A DNA stretch of 64,000 nt from Zeugodacus cucurbitae. Taxonomy: Eukaryota > Arthropoda > Insecta > Diptera > Tephritidae. Position 1 is the first letter of the stretch. Each line of letters begins with the position of its first letter. The notes below the pieces were generated by a model, which worked only from the letters and a program-made list of their open reading frames with translations, ran no database searches and was not told the origin of the DNA. Shown here piece after piece: positions 23,455-35,790 of the stretch. Location: assembly GCF_028554725.1 (NCBI RefSeq), contig NC_071670.1, positions 50,519,501-50,583,500 of the forward strand. The letters run 5' to 3'. The position numbers and the translations under genes are program-made.

Positions 23455-23969
23455 GTGGAGGTGGATTTCAAAAACTGAAAAACTTATTAAATAGTACACT
23501 ACCTTTTAAATATTATCCAAAAATATCAAAATTTCCGAGTAATATTCTAAGAAATATATTTTTGATTCAGGCCACGTTAGTATGTATGCAAAACTTTAAA
23601 CCCATTTATCTCGAAACTAATTATTCTTTCGAGCTAATATATGGCGAACATTTTATCAAGAAAAGTCAGTTTTTTGGTTACAATTCTGTCAAAAATTCAA
23701 TTTTTATTTTTTTCTTTTTTCCTTCGTTTATTAACTAGATTTATCCATTTACTATTGAAATATTTTTGGTTTATTGGCAGTATCTTTTTTGGACACGTCA
23801 TGGGACATGAGGTGCCAACGGCTGAGTTTTCGGAACTTTTAAATAAAAAGTTCAGAAAATACTGTTTTATCATGTATGTATGCATATGCTGAATTGGTTA
23901 AATAAAATACATATATTTTTATTTGTATATTAAAAACTTTTTTTCAACTTCTGAAACCCACCTAATCGC
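23455..23969. mobile_element. TTAA-flanked MITE, GxGxTTAGGTGGGTTTC family (solo copy)
   Basis: TTAA at 23451-23454 and 23970-23973 flank inverted ends: GTGGAGGTGGATTTCA at the left and TGAAACCCACCTAATCGC at the right. The TTAA target suggests piggyBac-type mobilisation. About 170 bp (23620-23790) aligns by eye, in inverse orientation, with 30890-31050 in the element at 29477. The 83-residue frame inside (23641-23892) belongs to this repeat and I do not treat it as a gene. Confidence 0.65.
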
Positions 23970-23973
23970 TTAA

Positions 23974-26289
23974 CGCACCTTTTCTTCCTCTCAAAACTAA
24001 TTTATAAAACTAAAACTCAGGTTATGGTTCACTGTACCGCACACAAGGCTTATTTCATGCCATGTAATTTGTATTGTAATTCCACTGTATCTGGCAAGCT
24101 TAATTCACGGATGCCTGGCTATTGGAGCGCAATACCTACCAGCATCACAATCACACACACATACGCTTAAATGCATACAAGCATACAGAATTTATGAGGC
24201 TGCTTTACAACTGATTTTTCACACACAATTTTTATAGAATTTTATATGACTGCAAAGTTTAAATACCGCAATTTCATGTTTGTTGGTGGCGTACGCATTA
24301 ATGGCGACTCCGCCAGCAACAGCTAACTGTATGTGAGTGAACGCATGAAGCAACGTAATGCGACGTTGCCACCTGTATTTATATGCTGCGCTTGCACCAC
24401 ACACGGCTATAATGCGAGAATTCATCACCTGTCAATTTGTGTTCACAGCGAGCAATTTGTATTTCGCAGGTTTCACAACGTTAGACTTCACTGAGCTGCA
24501 GCGAGCGAAGACTGTTTGGAATTGATGAGATACATATGTATATGTACGCAAGTGTTCTGTGTGTTTTTGTTAGGGATCAAGTCTAGTGAGGTTATGTCAG
24601 CTTGTTGGAAATTGAAAAAGTATTATGTAAGCTTATATATTTATTTATTTGCGAGCGCGCTGAGCACCTGCGAGTAATCGCTTGCTCAACTCAGACTATG
24701 CGAGTGTAAGTATATGTTTACATATGTCAAGAGCTGTTAGCGCAGCTGATTGCAAAGTACATCCCTGCTAATAAACCACCGCAATCAATCGCTCAGTTAG
24801 AAACAGTAAAAGTGCGTCCCTTGGGAGCTTATATGTATATTGAAACAATTTTCACCGCATTTGCAAAGCTTCCTAATCAAATTCTTGCTACCGTTACTTT
24901 TTTACCAAACACAACAACAATCACATACAACTTGACACCATCTGCACTCACTGTGATTTTTCATTGGATTAGTTGCGCTGATCTCTGATATCCGACGCGT
25001 TGAGTAAACACATAAATATATACATATATATGTAAGAGTACATAAGATTTCGCTTGAAGGTACTTGTAGCATCATGCAGCGGTAATTTTTTTCCTCAGCA
25101 CTAAATACTTAAGAGCTGCTTGCAGTCAGGCGGTAATATTAATAAATAAGAATCACTTGCGATTGCTCAGCTGCGCGTTGTTGCTGCAGTCTTACAGCTC
25201 CCCACACAAGTATATCTGTATATATACTGCCATCTTATGATATTTAGTTTTCTGCTTAAGCAACAGGAACTGGCTTACTGACAGCGGATATGCGAGAGTA
25301 ACTTTGCACACAGCCTGTGGCGTATTTTGGTGCTCAACTCAGATTTGCAGCGCGCTAAGCTGTTGCTGGCAGTCAAGTGAAGAAACAAATATGTAGATTC
25401 TGCTTATGGTCTTATGTTTCTGCATATTGTTTAACTGTATACTCTTATATATGTACGATTATATATGTATGTCACTTGCTGTTGGTAAAATAATATGGCA
25501 CCTTTTTGACAGCGTCTTCATTGATTACTTGTAAATTTTTTAATCGGGATTTTCTCAGAAAATTGGAATTCGATGATCCTTCTTGCCACGTGTTTGACTT
25601 TTCGCAGAGGATATTGGAAATTAAAGAGGCAATTATGGAATTATTTAGTGGAATGTAATGTCACAAATACAAATTTTCTTATGAGATTTGGATATGTAGT
25701 ACAGTGCAGCCTATAGTCCACAAAGATGTACTAGAACCCATTAAAGGCTAAGAAAGATAATCTAGAAATGTATATTAAGCTTCGTTTCCTGTAGAAGATA
25801 GACGACCATTAATCGACTGCAGTTCAAGCATATTCGATAGTTATCTGGCATAGGAAATCTCTAGCGAGGTCTCTTGTTTAGTGAAAAACTTCTCGAGGAA
25901 AGCTTCAGAAAAAAATACTTTTTTAATTGTCCCTGTTCCTTATATATTCGATATAATTAGTCTCATACAGGATACGCAAATGTTCCTGTAACGACAGAGA
26001 TATTTCCCCGGTAATTTTAAGGAATGCTGCCAAGTTGGTAGCCCTTAGTTGAATAAAAAACCGAGCACGTATGTATGAAGGGGAGATGGAAAAATCACTT
26101 ACTCCTTCACTATCAAGCTTTTGCTAGACTGCGGCAACCATCTTGATAACTCTAACTTCGGCGATCTGGCCCAAATGTATATTAAGAGTTCCAATAAGTT
26201 TGTTTCAAGCTCAAAGTGCTTTGTCGTCTTTGCAGGGTATAAGTACAGGCGACTTTAGCTGTCCAATGGGATACAAGAGCCACAAAGTT
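23974..26289. other. Intergenic DNA, largely single-copy in appearance
   Basis: Mixed composition, with several CATATATGTA-type short repeats and GCGAG/CAGCTG-rich patches between 24.4 and 25.4 kb. I see no TE domain, ORF or RNA gene. It could contain cis-regulatory DNA for a distant gene. Confidence 0.4.
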
Positions 26290-26500
26290 TCTTTTTAACA
26301 AAATTAGATACCAGAATGATCTTCCGACTGCCAGATCACTGCTGTGTCTTTGAAGTGGAGATCACTGCAATGAAAGAGGGCCTTCTCGCCTTTACAAAGA
26401 TGATTCTTACTTCAAGACACACATATATTTATATTTACCGACACTGAAATCACTAAAGTCTTTAAGAATTTCCTCTAAGGTAGTGAAATAATGCCTCGAG
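26290..26500 (+). pseudogene. Non-LTR retrotransposon RNase H fragment
   Basis: A short frame from 26316 reads RLPDHCCVFEVEITAMKEG, then LLAFTKMI. After a shift IFTDTEITK follows. This matches the RNase H segment of insect non-LTR elements, where the family has RLPDHCSVFQAE followed by a TDSQ motif. The Asp of the latter is preserved as TDTE. Flanking reverse-transcriptase sequence is not recognisable. Confidence 0.65.
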
Positions 26501-26524
26501 CTAAAGGATTTTTCAATAAGAGCG

Positions 26525-26790
26525 CTACAAAAGTTGCCAATTGACTGAGCCATTTCGTGAGATAACACATTCAACAAACTTGATTTTCAATAAATCGATT
26601 GTGAAATTCGCTGAGTGGCTTGTGACGCCATCCTGTTGGAACCACACCGGCCCATAAACCGTACCAGTGCCCATAAACCGTACCGGTATGCAGTGGTGAG
26701 TCATGGAGTACGTTTGTATTCCTGCCTGACCAATAACGCATATTTTGCTTGATAAAGCCATTCAGACAGAAATGAGCCTAATCGCTACGT
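26525..26790 (-). pseudogene. Tc1/mariner-superfamily transposase catalytic fragment
   Basis: The minus strand encodes VWFQQDGVTSHSANFTIDLL followed by ISRNGSVNW, surrounding the second catalytic Asp (family WFQQDGATSHTA). The first and third catalytic blocks are not in frame. It is related to the copies at 21.8 and 47.3 kb. Degenerate sequence may continue to about 27060. Confidence 0.8.
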
Positions 26791-29472
26791 ATGACGTAGT
26801 GTTCTTAAAGTTGAGGCTTCTGACTCCGAATTTCGGTAGTAAATTTTAATAATTTCGACTCGTTATTGGATCGTGTACTTGATGAAATAGAAAGGGAAGT
26901 CTCAAAAGAGCGGGAAAATATGTCGTCGTTTGTTGTCCCTATCGGTCTACTTTTGTAGCCTCCCTTTTGAAAAAACCCGATTTCACAATGTTTGATTGGA
27001 AGACACGACAGAAGATACCTTACAAGGCTTATTGTAAAAGCTGCCAAGAAGTATTATAAAATTACTGAGTAATTTTGGCATTTCCTAATCGTTTGAAGTG
27101 GTTAAGCCTATTAGAGGAATCTCACTATAAATCTAAGAACCTATCCAGAACATACAGACTCTTCTTCAATACCTATCCACAATTCAAAGTAACTGACGGA
27201 TTCTGCACAGAAAATAATGTTTCAACATAGTTCAGCGTTAATGAGCAAACGCTACTTATTTGTACTATGGCCTCAATGTCTATTAGCAATGCGTTACCTA
27301 ACGGAACCATCGGAACACCGCAAGAACGATCGAGTGCTGACATCAACAATAACACACTTTTTGAAGCTGGTTATCATCACAAATTCGATAAGAACCGCTC
27401 GATAGAATTAATAATACGAAAGAAGTTTTTTTTAATGAAAAATTCCTTGTACTCACCAAATCAATACAAAAAATCAAAAAATACTAAATTATAAATTCTA
27501 GAATCCATCACAAAGCCCTTCACAATCACTTCAAATTAATTAGACGATCTATACGAGTATGTGCCACTTTTTCGAATAGAAAACGTTTTCTACATAGACA
27601 AGCACTATCGCAAAGAAGAAAAGAAATAATTAATTCTATGCCCGACCAATATGCCAGATACCCCGAGTGGCTCGGTAAGACAGCGTAAGCGATTTTGTAA
27701 TGAGAAAACTTTTTTTGAGTAGCTGATCGGATTTTCATTGCAGCTGCTAGAACAGTAAAGTGCAATGTAAACAACTAGCGCCTGTACACACACACACACA
27801 CACACATCCACTATATGTGAAAATATAAACACACACACTCTTCAATACAAATATGCCACAAGTTTTCTACACATGCAACAACATCAAGTCAGCAGCTCTA
27901 TACTTGCAATCCGGCCAAATGAGTTTTCTAGTGCCAAGAAGAAGGCGAAGAAGACAAACTGCAAGCAGACAAAGAAGAAGAAGGCGTTGCCTAGCATTCG
28001 ACCAAAGCGACCGCCGGCACAACTTTCGCCATGAATAGTTTAACTTTGCTGCAGCGCGGCGCTAAAAAGAATGCTGCCCCCAATTTTATGTTTGCCAACG
28101 CCAAGCATACTTAGTAAACCGACGGCAAAACCATAACCCCACACGACACTTCCAACCTAGTCGTTCCCACTCCCCCTCTCTATCTATGTATATCTCTATA
28201 GAGCAATCGCTCATTTATATCCCTCAAGCGTTGTCTTAATTTTCCCTCATTTCGTAGATGAATTAAAAATCTAAATGAAGGCGAAATCTTTGCTTGGCTT
28301 GAAGCTGCAAAATTTTTCCTCCCCAACAACAACAATCATAGTTAACCATATTGCCAACGAAATTGTCGAAACTCTACTCATGCCGCGACTGCATACCGCC
28401 AAAGCGGCTGAAAAGTTTTAACAGCGTCGATTCTAGCACCCTGTTGTGAGCATCTTAAGGAGAAGCTTTGCCGCGCCTTGCACAGTTCGCAAGATGCCAG
28501 CACTCAAGTGGGAGCACTTGCATATGCATCTGTTGCGAAGCTGGCTCACTGTGGCGCTGGTTGTCCAAGTGTGCGGGTATTTTAAACCGATTAAAAATAA
28601 ATTTCCAGTTTCAGTTTTCATTATAGGTCCGAAATTATGGCAGACTGCAATGCGCTCGCGTGTCGTGGTGGAGACAGACGCCACTTTGCACCACTTGCCA
28701 CCACTCTCTGTGTAAATATGTATGGGTATCATAGTTGGCTCCATCACTACTACAACCTTTTGTTGTTGTTGTTGTGTTTAAAACTTAAGCAAATCTGCTT
28801 TGCGGGCACTTTTCACACAAAATGGTTTGACTAACAGCTCTTGCATAAATGATAGTACTTCACCCATATTTGCCTATACAAATACATATGTATACAAGCT
28901 CTTTAAGCCTAAGTAGAAGAAGTTTTTGAAGATGTATTTGCCTTTAAATAAATTAGTAGACAGTGGAGAAAAGTCAATAACTCTTTGGAGAGCACATAAA
29001 TATAATATGGTACTCGCTTTAAAGTTGCAAAATTGATACTGAGTCATATCCGCCCAAAATTTATAAATCCATATCGCTTATGTTGTACTAAAAATTCATC
29101 TTTGGTGTTCAGAATGTCTACTATCTTATCATATTATATTATCATATATAATTAATTAGACAAGTTAATCATTAAATTTGGTCATAGGGACTTTGTATTA
29201 TTTTACTCTTCAATATTTTCAAGATACGATACTCTACTGTACGCTAATTGAACTTAATACCAAAGGTATTATTCACTCTTCCTAACTTAGTGGAGCCCAA
29301 AATCAGCCGAGCTGAAACAAAAAAGAAATGGACAAATATTTTACAGTGGTAACTACTAACTCTAACGATTTCAAAAGGTAAGAGAAATAGATAGATTATC
29401 AAACAATTGTCGCATTGGATTCGGCCAGCGTAAATCTGAGTGAATTCTATAACTGAAAGCCGATTGTGTGAC
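26791..29472. other. Intergenic DNA with low-complexity patches
   Basis: This stretch holds a CA microsatellite, an Arg-rich purine patch (AGAAGAAGGCG-type, 27938-27990) and CAA-type runs near 28325. Frames at 27853-28038 and 28446-28715 are low-complexity or have no domain and no splice context. I do not call them genes. Confidence 0.4.
27786..27805. repeat. (CA)n microsatellite
   Basis: About ten uninterrupted CA dinucleotides. Confidence 0.9.
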
Positions 29473-29476
29473 TTAA

Positions 29477-31284
29477 GGCGTTAGGTGGGTTTCAGAGTTT
29501 TAAAACAAGGGTATTTTCACATTTTTTATACTCTCGCAACAAAAGTTGCTAAGAGAGTATTATAGTTTTGTTCACATAACGGTTGTTTGTAAGTCATAAA
29601 ACTAAACGAGTTAGATATAGAGTTATATATATCAAAATGATCAGGGTGACGAGACGAGTCAAAATCCGAATGTCTGTCTGTCCGTCCGTCCGTCCGTGCA
29701 ACGGATAACTTGAGTAAAAATTGAGATATCTTGATGAAACTTGGAACACACGTTCCTTGGGACCGTGAGAGGGTTGCTTTCGAAAATGGGCAAAATCGGA
29801 CCGCTGCCACGCCCACAAAATGGCGAAAACCGAAAACACAAAAATTGTCATAACTAAGCCATAAATAAAGTTATAAAAGTAAAATTTGGAACAGAAGATC
29901 GCACTAGGAAAGGGCATATTTGGATGTAATTTTTTTGGGAAAGTGGGCGTGCCCCGCCCCCAAATCTGTTATTTGTATATATCTCGCAAACCAATAAAGC
30001 TATATAAACCAAACTTTCTGCAGTCAGTTCCTTTAGGTACCCCATCACACACCATGAAATTAGTTGAAATCGAATAATAACCACGCCTACCTCCCATACA
30101 AAGGTTAGGTTGAAAATTACTAAAAGTGAGTTAACTCAGTAACGAAAAACGCCAGAAACACAAAATTTCACATAAGAAATGGCAGATAGAAGCTGCACTC
30201 AGACTTTTTTACAAAATTGAAAATGGGCGCGGCATCGCCCACTTATGGGTCAAAAACCATATCTCAGGAACTACTCGACCGATTTCAATGAAACTGGGTT
30301 TGTAATAGTTTCCTTACATCCCAATGATATGTTGTGAAAATAGGCCAAATCGCTTCACAACCACGCCTACTTCCTATATACCAGAACTTTGAAGACAATC
30401 TGAATCGTTAACTTTACAATATATAAAGTAAGCACTAGTGAAGATATCGGTTCAGAACTTTGCACAAATATCACGTTTATAATGTGGAAACCCCATTCTA
30501 AAATCGCCGAAATCGGGCCATAGGTTTTCAAGGCCCCATATATCGAACATGAGGACTTCTGTGCTTCTAACCTAATATTATGGTTTCCAACTTTCAATGG
30601 ACTTTATACAATATATATGATGAATATGTGGGTCAAATTGTATATTATATAATATAAATAAAGTTAAATAAATAAATTGCGAGAGTATACAATGTTCGAT
30701 TACACCCGAACTTAGCCCTTCCTTACTTGTTTTTTAAATATATACACTCATATAATTCATTTAATCAATTTAGCATATCAAAGATACATATTTAAACAGT
30801 ATTTTGTGAATTTTTCATTTGAAAAATCTGAAAAATCAGACGTCGGTATCTCACCTCCCAATACGTGTCATAACAATGCTCTTGCTATGGACATCATAAC
30901 TCATTTTTGGTTCATATTAAATCAATAAACCAAAAATATTTCGATAGCAAATGAATATCTATCTAGTTAATGAACGAAGTAAAAAACAAAATATTGTAAT
31001 TTGAATTTTTGACAGAATTTTAATTATTTTCGCCATATATTGGCTCGTAAGAATAGTTACAATTAAAACAAAAAACCCTTCGTTCATTAACTAGATAATG
31101 TTATTCCAAAGATGTGTGGAAAGTTTTAACAAAATCGTTTCATAACTTTTCGTGTCCACCGACTTCAAAAACATGAGATAAACATGTTTTAAAGTTTTAT
31201 ATTCTAACTGATGTTTGATATATTGAATATATTGAAGCCAGAAAAAATTGATAAATTTTGAAAATTTGAAACCCATCTAACCCC
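29477..31284 (+). mobile_element. TTAA-flanked element of the TTAGGTGGGTTTC family, carrying DINE-1-like copy D
   Basis: The left end is TTAA (29473-29476) followed by GGCGTTAGGTGGGTTTCAG. The right end is GAAACCCATCTAACCCC followed by TAA, so one TTAA copy has decayed to CTAA. Without the DINE-1 insertion the element would be about 600 bp, close to the solo copy at 23455. The right arm contains a perfect 20-bp palindromic pair (30959-30978 and 31077-31096). Confidence 0.6.
29527..30735 (+). mobile_element. DINE-1/INE-1-like element, copy D
   Basis: Complete from TATACTCTCGCAACAAAAG, through GTCTGTCTGTCCGTCCGTCC (about 29670-29695), to GTTCGATTACACCCGAAC and TTAGCCCTTCCTTACTTG. The stem-loop carries one mismatch relative to the other copies. 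Confidence 0.87.
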
Positions 31285-31314
31285 TAAATCTTAAATTTTT
31301 TTTAATTAATTAAA

Positions 31315-31922
31315 TCTATACTACTATTATAAAGAGGAAAGATTTGTATGTATGTCCGTACTACCGTGTCGATTTCAAAAATTCTTTCACCATTGGAAAG
31401 CTACATTCACCCTGAGTGACATAGGCTATATTTATTGCTAGAATCTCAACTTTCTGGATATAGTTCTCAGGTGAGGGTATCAAAAAGACTTCGTGATTAA
31501 GAATCTAAATCTGAAACTGAAAATCGTCTTGCAGGTCATTATCTACGCATGACAATCGCGTGCCAGAGGGTCGAGTAACATGCGCTAGCAGCTGCTTGCT
31601 GAACAAAATTTCAAAACCTCCCATGTAGGCGCTTGAGAATCGAGTACGGCAGCGGCTTGAAGAACAAAATATTAGAAATATACAAGGTCGAACTTTGAGC
31701 ACTCCCAGCGCCTTCATATTCAGAGAGAAAGACAATGGACACAAAAGACTAGAGGTCGTAATCAAGTTTTAACTCATTGCAAATAAAATATAATTTCATG
31801 TTCGAATTTTTCTCATTAAGAAACGGAAAGTACATACATCTGCATGGGAGAGTGTATAAAAACTTTGTTTAAACGTATACGTATGTTTTTTTAAACCCGT
31901 GCGAAGTCGAAGCGGTCTGCTA
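31315..31922 (+). mobile_element. Helitron-like element remnant
   Basis: The left boundary reads TCTATACTACTATTATAAAG and the right end reads AACCCGTGCGAAGTCGAAGC then GGTCTGCTA. This combination (CTATATTATAAAG-type start, GCGAAGCCG-type terminus followed by CTA) is common to arthropod Helitron-like repeats as I know them. A decayed coding patch lies at 31500-31765. There is no Rep or helicase motif, so it is non-autonomous. Classification is from termini only. Confidence 0.45.
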
Positions 31923-32288
31923 TTTTTATATAAAAATAATTAAAAGTTCCCAATATTAACATGTAATGATATGGAATCAATTAATTTAAAAGATTTTATA
32001 TGTTTTCGTAAAATAAATAATCATTCTTAAAATCTAACTGATTTGTTTTTATTTAAAATTGCGAGAGCTAATTACGAGAATAGGAGATAATAAATTTTTT
32101 TCTAGGTATGTGTCCAATATATTATGTTCGACAGTGTTAAGGTTAATTTAGTAAATTAATTATATACATTTTCTAAAAAAGTATAAATGGCAATTTGGTA
32201 TAAAATCGGACACCAGCACTGTAGATTCTTTGGAATATCTTCCTAACCTAAGCTATAAATAAATATGTAAATATTAATTTTATTTTAT

Positions 32289-33516
32289 TATACTCTCGCA
32301 ACAAATGTTGCTAAAGAGAGTATTATAGTTTTGTTCACATAACGGTTTGTAACACCCAAAACTAAACGAGTTAGATATAGGGTTATATATACCAAAGTGA
32401 TCAGGGTGGAGTTCAAATCCGAATGTCTGTCTGTCCGTCCGTCCGTCCGTCCGTCCGTTTGTCTGTGCAAGCTGTAACTTGAGTAAAAATTAAGATATCT
32501 TGATGATATCTCGATGAAACTTGGCACTCTTATTTCTTGGCACCATAGGAAGGTTGCTTTCGAAAATGAGCAAAATCGGACCACTGCCACGCCCACAAAA
32601 TGGCAAAAACCGAAAACACATAAAGTGCCATAACTAAGCCATAAATAAAGCTATGGAAGTAAAATTTGGTATGAAGGATCGCACTATGAAGGGGCATATT
32701 TGGATGTAATTTTTTTGGGGAAGTGGGCGTGGCCCCGTTCCCTACTAAGTTTTTTGTACATATCTCGCAAACCAATAGAGCTATATAAACCAAACTTTCT
32801 GCAGTCGTTTTTTTAGCCACTTCCTAATACAGTCCAAAAATGAAAGAAGTCGGTTCATAACCACGCCCACCTCCCATACAAAAGTTAGGTTGAAAATAAC
32901 TAAAAGTGGGTTAACTCACTAACGAAAAACGTCAGAAACACTAAATTTCACATAAGAAATGGCAGATGGAAGCTGCACTCAGATTTTTTTACAAAATGGA
33001 AAATGGGCGTGGCGTCGCCCACTTATGGGTCAAAAACCATATCTCAGGAACTACTCGACCGATTTCAATGAAACTTGGTTTGTAGTAGTTTCCTTACATC
33101 CCAATGATATGTTGTGAAAATAGGCCAAATCGGTTCACAAAAACGCCTACTTCCTATATACCAGAACTTTGAAGTGGATCTGAATCGTTTACTTTACAAT
33201 ATATAAAGGAAGCACTAGTGAAGATATCGGTGCAGAACTTTGCACAAATACTATGTTTATAGTGTGGCAGCCCCATTCTAAAAATCGCCGAAATCGGACC
33301 ATAGATTTTTAAGGCCACATATATCGAACACGAGGACCTCGGTGCTTCTAACCTAATATTATGGTTTTCAACTTTCAATGGACTTTATAAATTATATATG
33401 ACGAATATGTGGGTCAAATTGTGTGTTATATAATATAAATAAAGTTAAATAAATAAATTGCGAGAGTATAAAATGTTCGGTTACACCCGAACTTAGCCCT
33501 TCCTTACTTGTTTTTT
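32289..33516 (+). mobile_element. DINE-1/INE-1-like element, copy E
   Basis: Complete from TATACTCTCGCAACAAATG, with the longest GTCYG tract in the window (GTCTGTCTGTCCGTCCGTCC extended by further CCGT units, about 32424-32460), to the stem-loop GTTCGGTTACACCCGAAC and TTAGCCCTTCCTTACTTG. The ends are intact. Confidence 0.9.
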
Positions 33517-33676
33517 ATTTAATTAAGTTGAACGATGCAAAAGTATGAAAGACAAAACTTTCTCAATATGCGACTATTTCAGAACTAAAAAATCAGACAC
33601 ATAAAGCAATAACAACAACAAAACGAAACAAATCAGATGTCAAACAGAACTGTCAGATTTTCACGATGACATAAAC
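33517..33676. other. Short spacer
   Basis: Nothing recognised. Confidence 0.4.
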
Positions 33677-33680
33677 TTAA

Positions 33681-33760
33681 CCCATTGCTCCCATTGTACT
33701 CGCATGGGTACAGAAAAAAGTGGTATAGAAACCCCAGTCGATCCCATTGTACTCACTGGG
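33681..33760. mobile_element. Very short TTAA-flanked element (80 bp)
   Basis: TTAA at 33677-33680 and 33761-33764 bracket CCCATTGCTCCC and CACTGGG, giving a short inverted pair. The interior contains TCCCATTGTACTC twice in direct orientation. It could be a minimal piggyBac-type MITE or a chance arrangement. Confidence 0.4.
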
Positions 33761-33764
33761 TTAA

Positions 33765-35077
33765 AAAAAATATGAATGTATTAATGTAATGTAAAAATAT
33801 GAATGTATTCTGTAAGGCTTAAAGGATGACATTGAAGGACAAGTTAAGAACTATAGTTTTAAAAAGTTAAATAAGATTATAATTATGCTAAAAAAAATTA
33901 CATTTTATTCAATTTGCTGGGATTCTGTAGTTCGTAAACTCAATTTGGACCGAAGTCTAAGCGTTTATTAACTTATGTTTGATACATTTCCAGAACTGGA
34001 ATATACAGAATAAACCGTTATTTCGGAGTTTAATTTTACCAAATACGAGAAAATCCTACAAAATTTATATATCTGCATACTGGTATTTAAACACAAAGGA
34101 GACCGGTGGTCAATTACTAACGCAGTGTTTTCCATTTAAATGCCGCCACATAATTTGATGGCTATTTTATACCACAGTACTATGTAACAAACACACACGC
34201 ATTTGTAGTGAGTGGCATGCCATTATTATCGTATGGAATTCAAATTAGAAATCCACATATCATTGGTCGCTTATCGCTCATTAATTTCAGAAACAATGCT
34301 GCAACGGTGCTGTGTTTAAGTAAATTAATCAATATTCCTACCTACCGTCAACCATTTATGGAGAATTTTAATCAATCACTCAATTGTGCACATTGGTTAG
34401 GCAGTCAATTGATCAGCAACTAAGCCACACGTTGGTGGGTTAGTGGCATTTCGCGTTTATGGTTTCACTCAGTGATTTGTAATGGTCATTTATGGCACAC
34501 ACACATACACACTCGCACACGGGTGTGTTGGCTTGTAATTGTCAGATGAAAGAGGTATTTGCATGAAATGTGAAACCAATTGACCTGATAAACTCTAAGC
34601 GAAAGCAAATTAAATGCAAATACGCGTACACATAGTAGAGCATTGCTTGTCATACTACGCTTACAAATGCCATTTAAATTGTATAAACAAATGCATTTCT
34701 ATGCTTGGAAAGGAATTACAAATAAATAGTTTGAATAACTGTTGTTGTAGTGGCATATCTTTAGTAGAATGCTGTGAAAGGGAATCTTCTGTTTGAGAAA
34801 TAATTGTTTTGAATATGTTTAAAATATAGTAATATGTTTGTGATCTCATAGGTGGAAATGTGTCATATAATACGAAGCTTTAAAGCCCCAACGCTTTGGT
34901 AACCTAACTACTAGTATTCCACTTGAAAAATTAAAAAAATTAACAAGCTAATTAAAATATCTCTATATTGAGAGAGAATTCCCATGTTCGTATGTTCCAC
35001 AATAAATCTTAAAATCATAAAAAGTACTTTCGAAATTCGGATATGGGTTTACAAGTCCCATATAAACTCTAAGTTTA
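33765..35077. other. Intergenic DNA, nothing coding
   Basis: The 34.1-34.8 kb part looks single-copy, with ACACACAC-type runs near 34495-34520. No frame has a recognisable domain. Confidence 0.4.
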
Positions 35078-35081
35078 TTAA

Positions 35082-35786
35082 GAGATTAGGGATAGTCAAT
35101 ATTTTCGTTATTCCGTTAAGTGTAATATCTTAAAAATATTCTCTGAAAATTTGAAGTTGAATCGATAATTACTTTTCGAGTTATAAAACAAATCACAAAG
35201 AGCGCTCGGGCACTCCAAAACGATAGTATGAAACTTTAAATGCGTTTTTCTCAAAACTATATTTTTTGAACTGGTGCCAACTGTAACTCGAAACCCGCTC
35301 AGTAGATTTTAATGAAATTTATACAGCTTTTAGAATACATAATAATCCTGGGCCTTTGTTTTTTTTCAAAAATTTCGATTTTTTAAGAGCTATGATTGAT
35401 TTTTCCCGAAAATATAGAAAAAAATTCTTGAGACCGCCATTTTCTTAATTTTTGAAGAAAAGAAAACTAAAAAGCTTCGATCAGGACCAGGATAATCAAT
35501 TTATAAAACTAATTTTTTTTATCCAATTGATCTTAGATGAATCTCCAAGGACTTATGATTGTCACCGCAAGGACCCCTCTTTTGGGAACTGGGTCAACAC
35601 AAACAACTATAACTTTGCAAATTATAAATATTTTCTTTTTCAAATTTTTTTGACTTCTCGTCAAAACATAGTGTAATAATAACATATTTTAACTTTTGTA
35701 AAATAACATGATTTCATAGCAAAAAAAATACTAAACATTTTTTTTCGTGTCTCTGACTATCTCTGTCTCTGACTACTCCTAACCCC
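35082..35786. mobile_element. TTAA-flanked MITE with GRGRTTAGGRxTAGTCA termini
   Basis: TTAA at 35078-35081 and 35787-35790. The left end is GAGATTAGGGATAGTCA, and the right end, inverted, is GGGGTTAGGAGTAGTCA. A short GACTATCTCTGTCTCT repeat sits just inside the right end. The 705-bp interior is non-coding. Confidence 0.62.
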
Positions 35787-35790
35787 TTAA

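Noticed and set aside
27786..27805. Possible CRISPR-like or regulatory meaning of short tandem repeats
   Set aside because: It is a simple CA microsatellite. No spaced direct-repeat array exists anywhere in the window, and the genome is eukaryotic.
27853..28038. Small Arg-rich frame resembling a protamine
   Set aside because: The Arg run comes from a purine-rich AGAAGAAGG low-complexity patch. There is no supporting gene structure.
32530..32820. 96-residue minus-strand frame with hydrophobic stretches
   Set aside because: Part of DINE-1-like copy E. The equivalent frame appears at 8010-8276 in copy A and is broken elsewhere.
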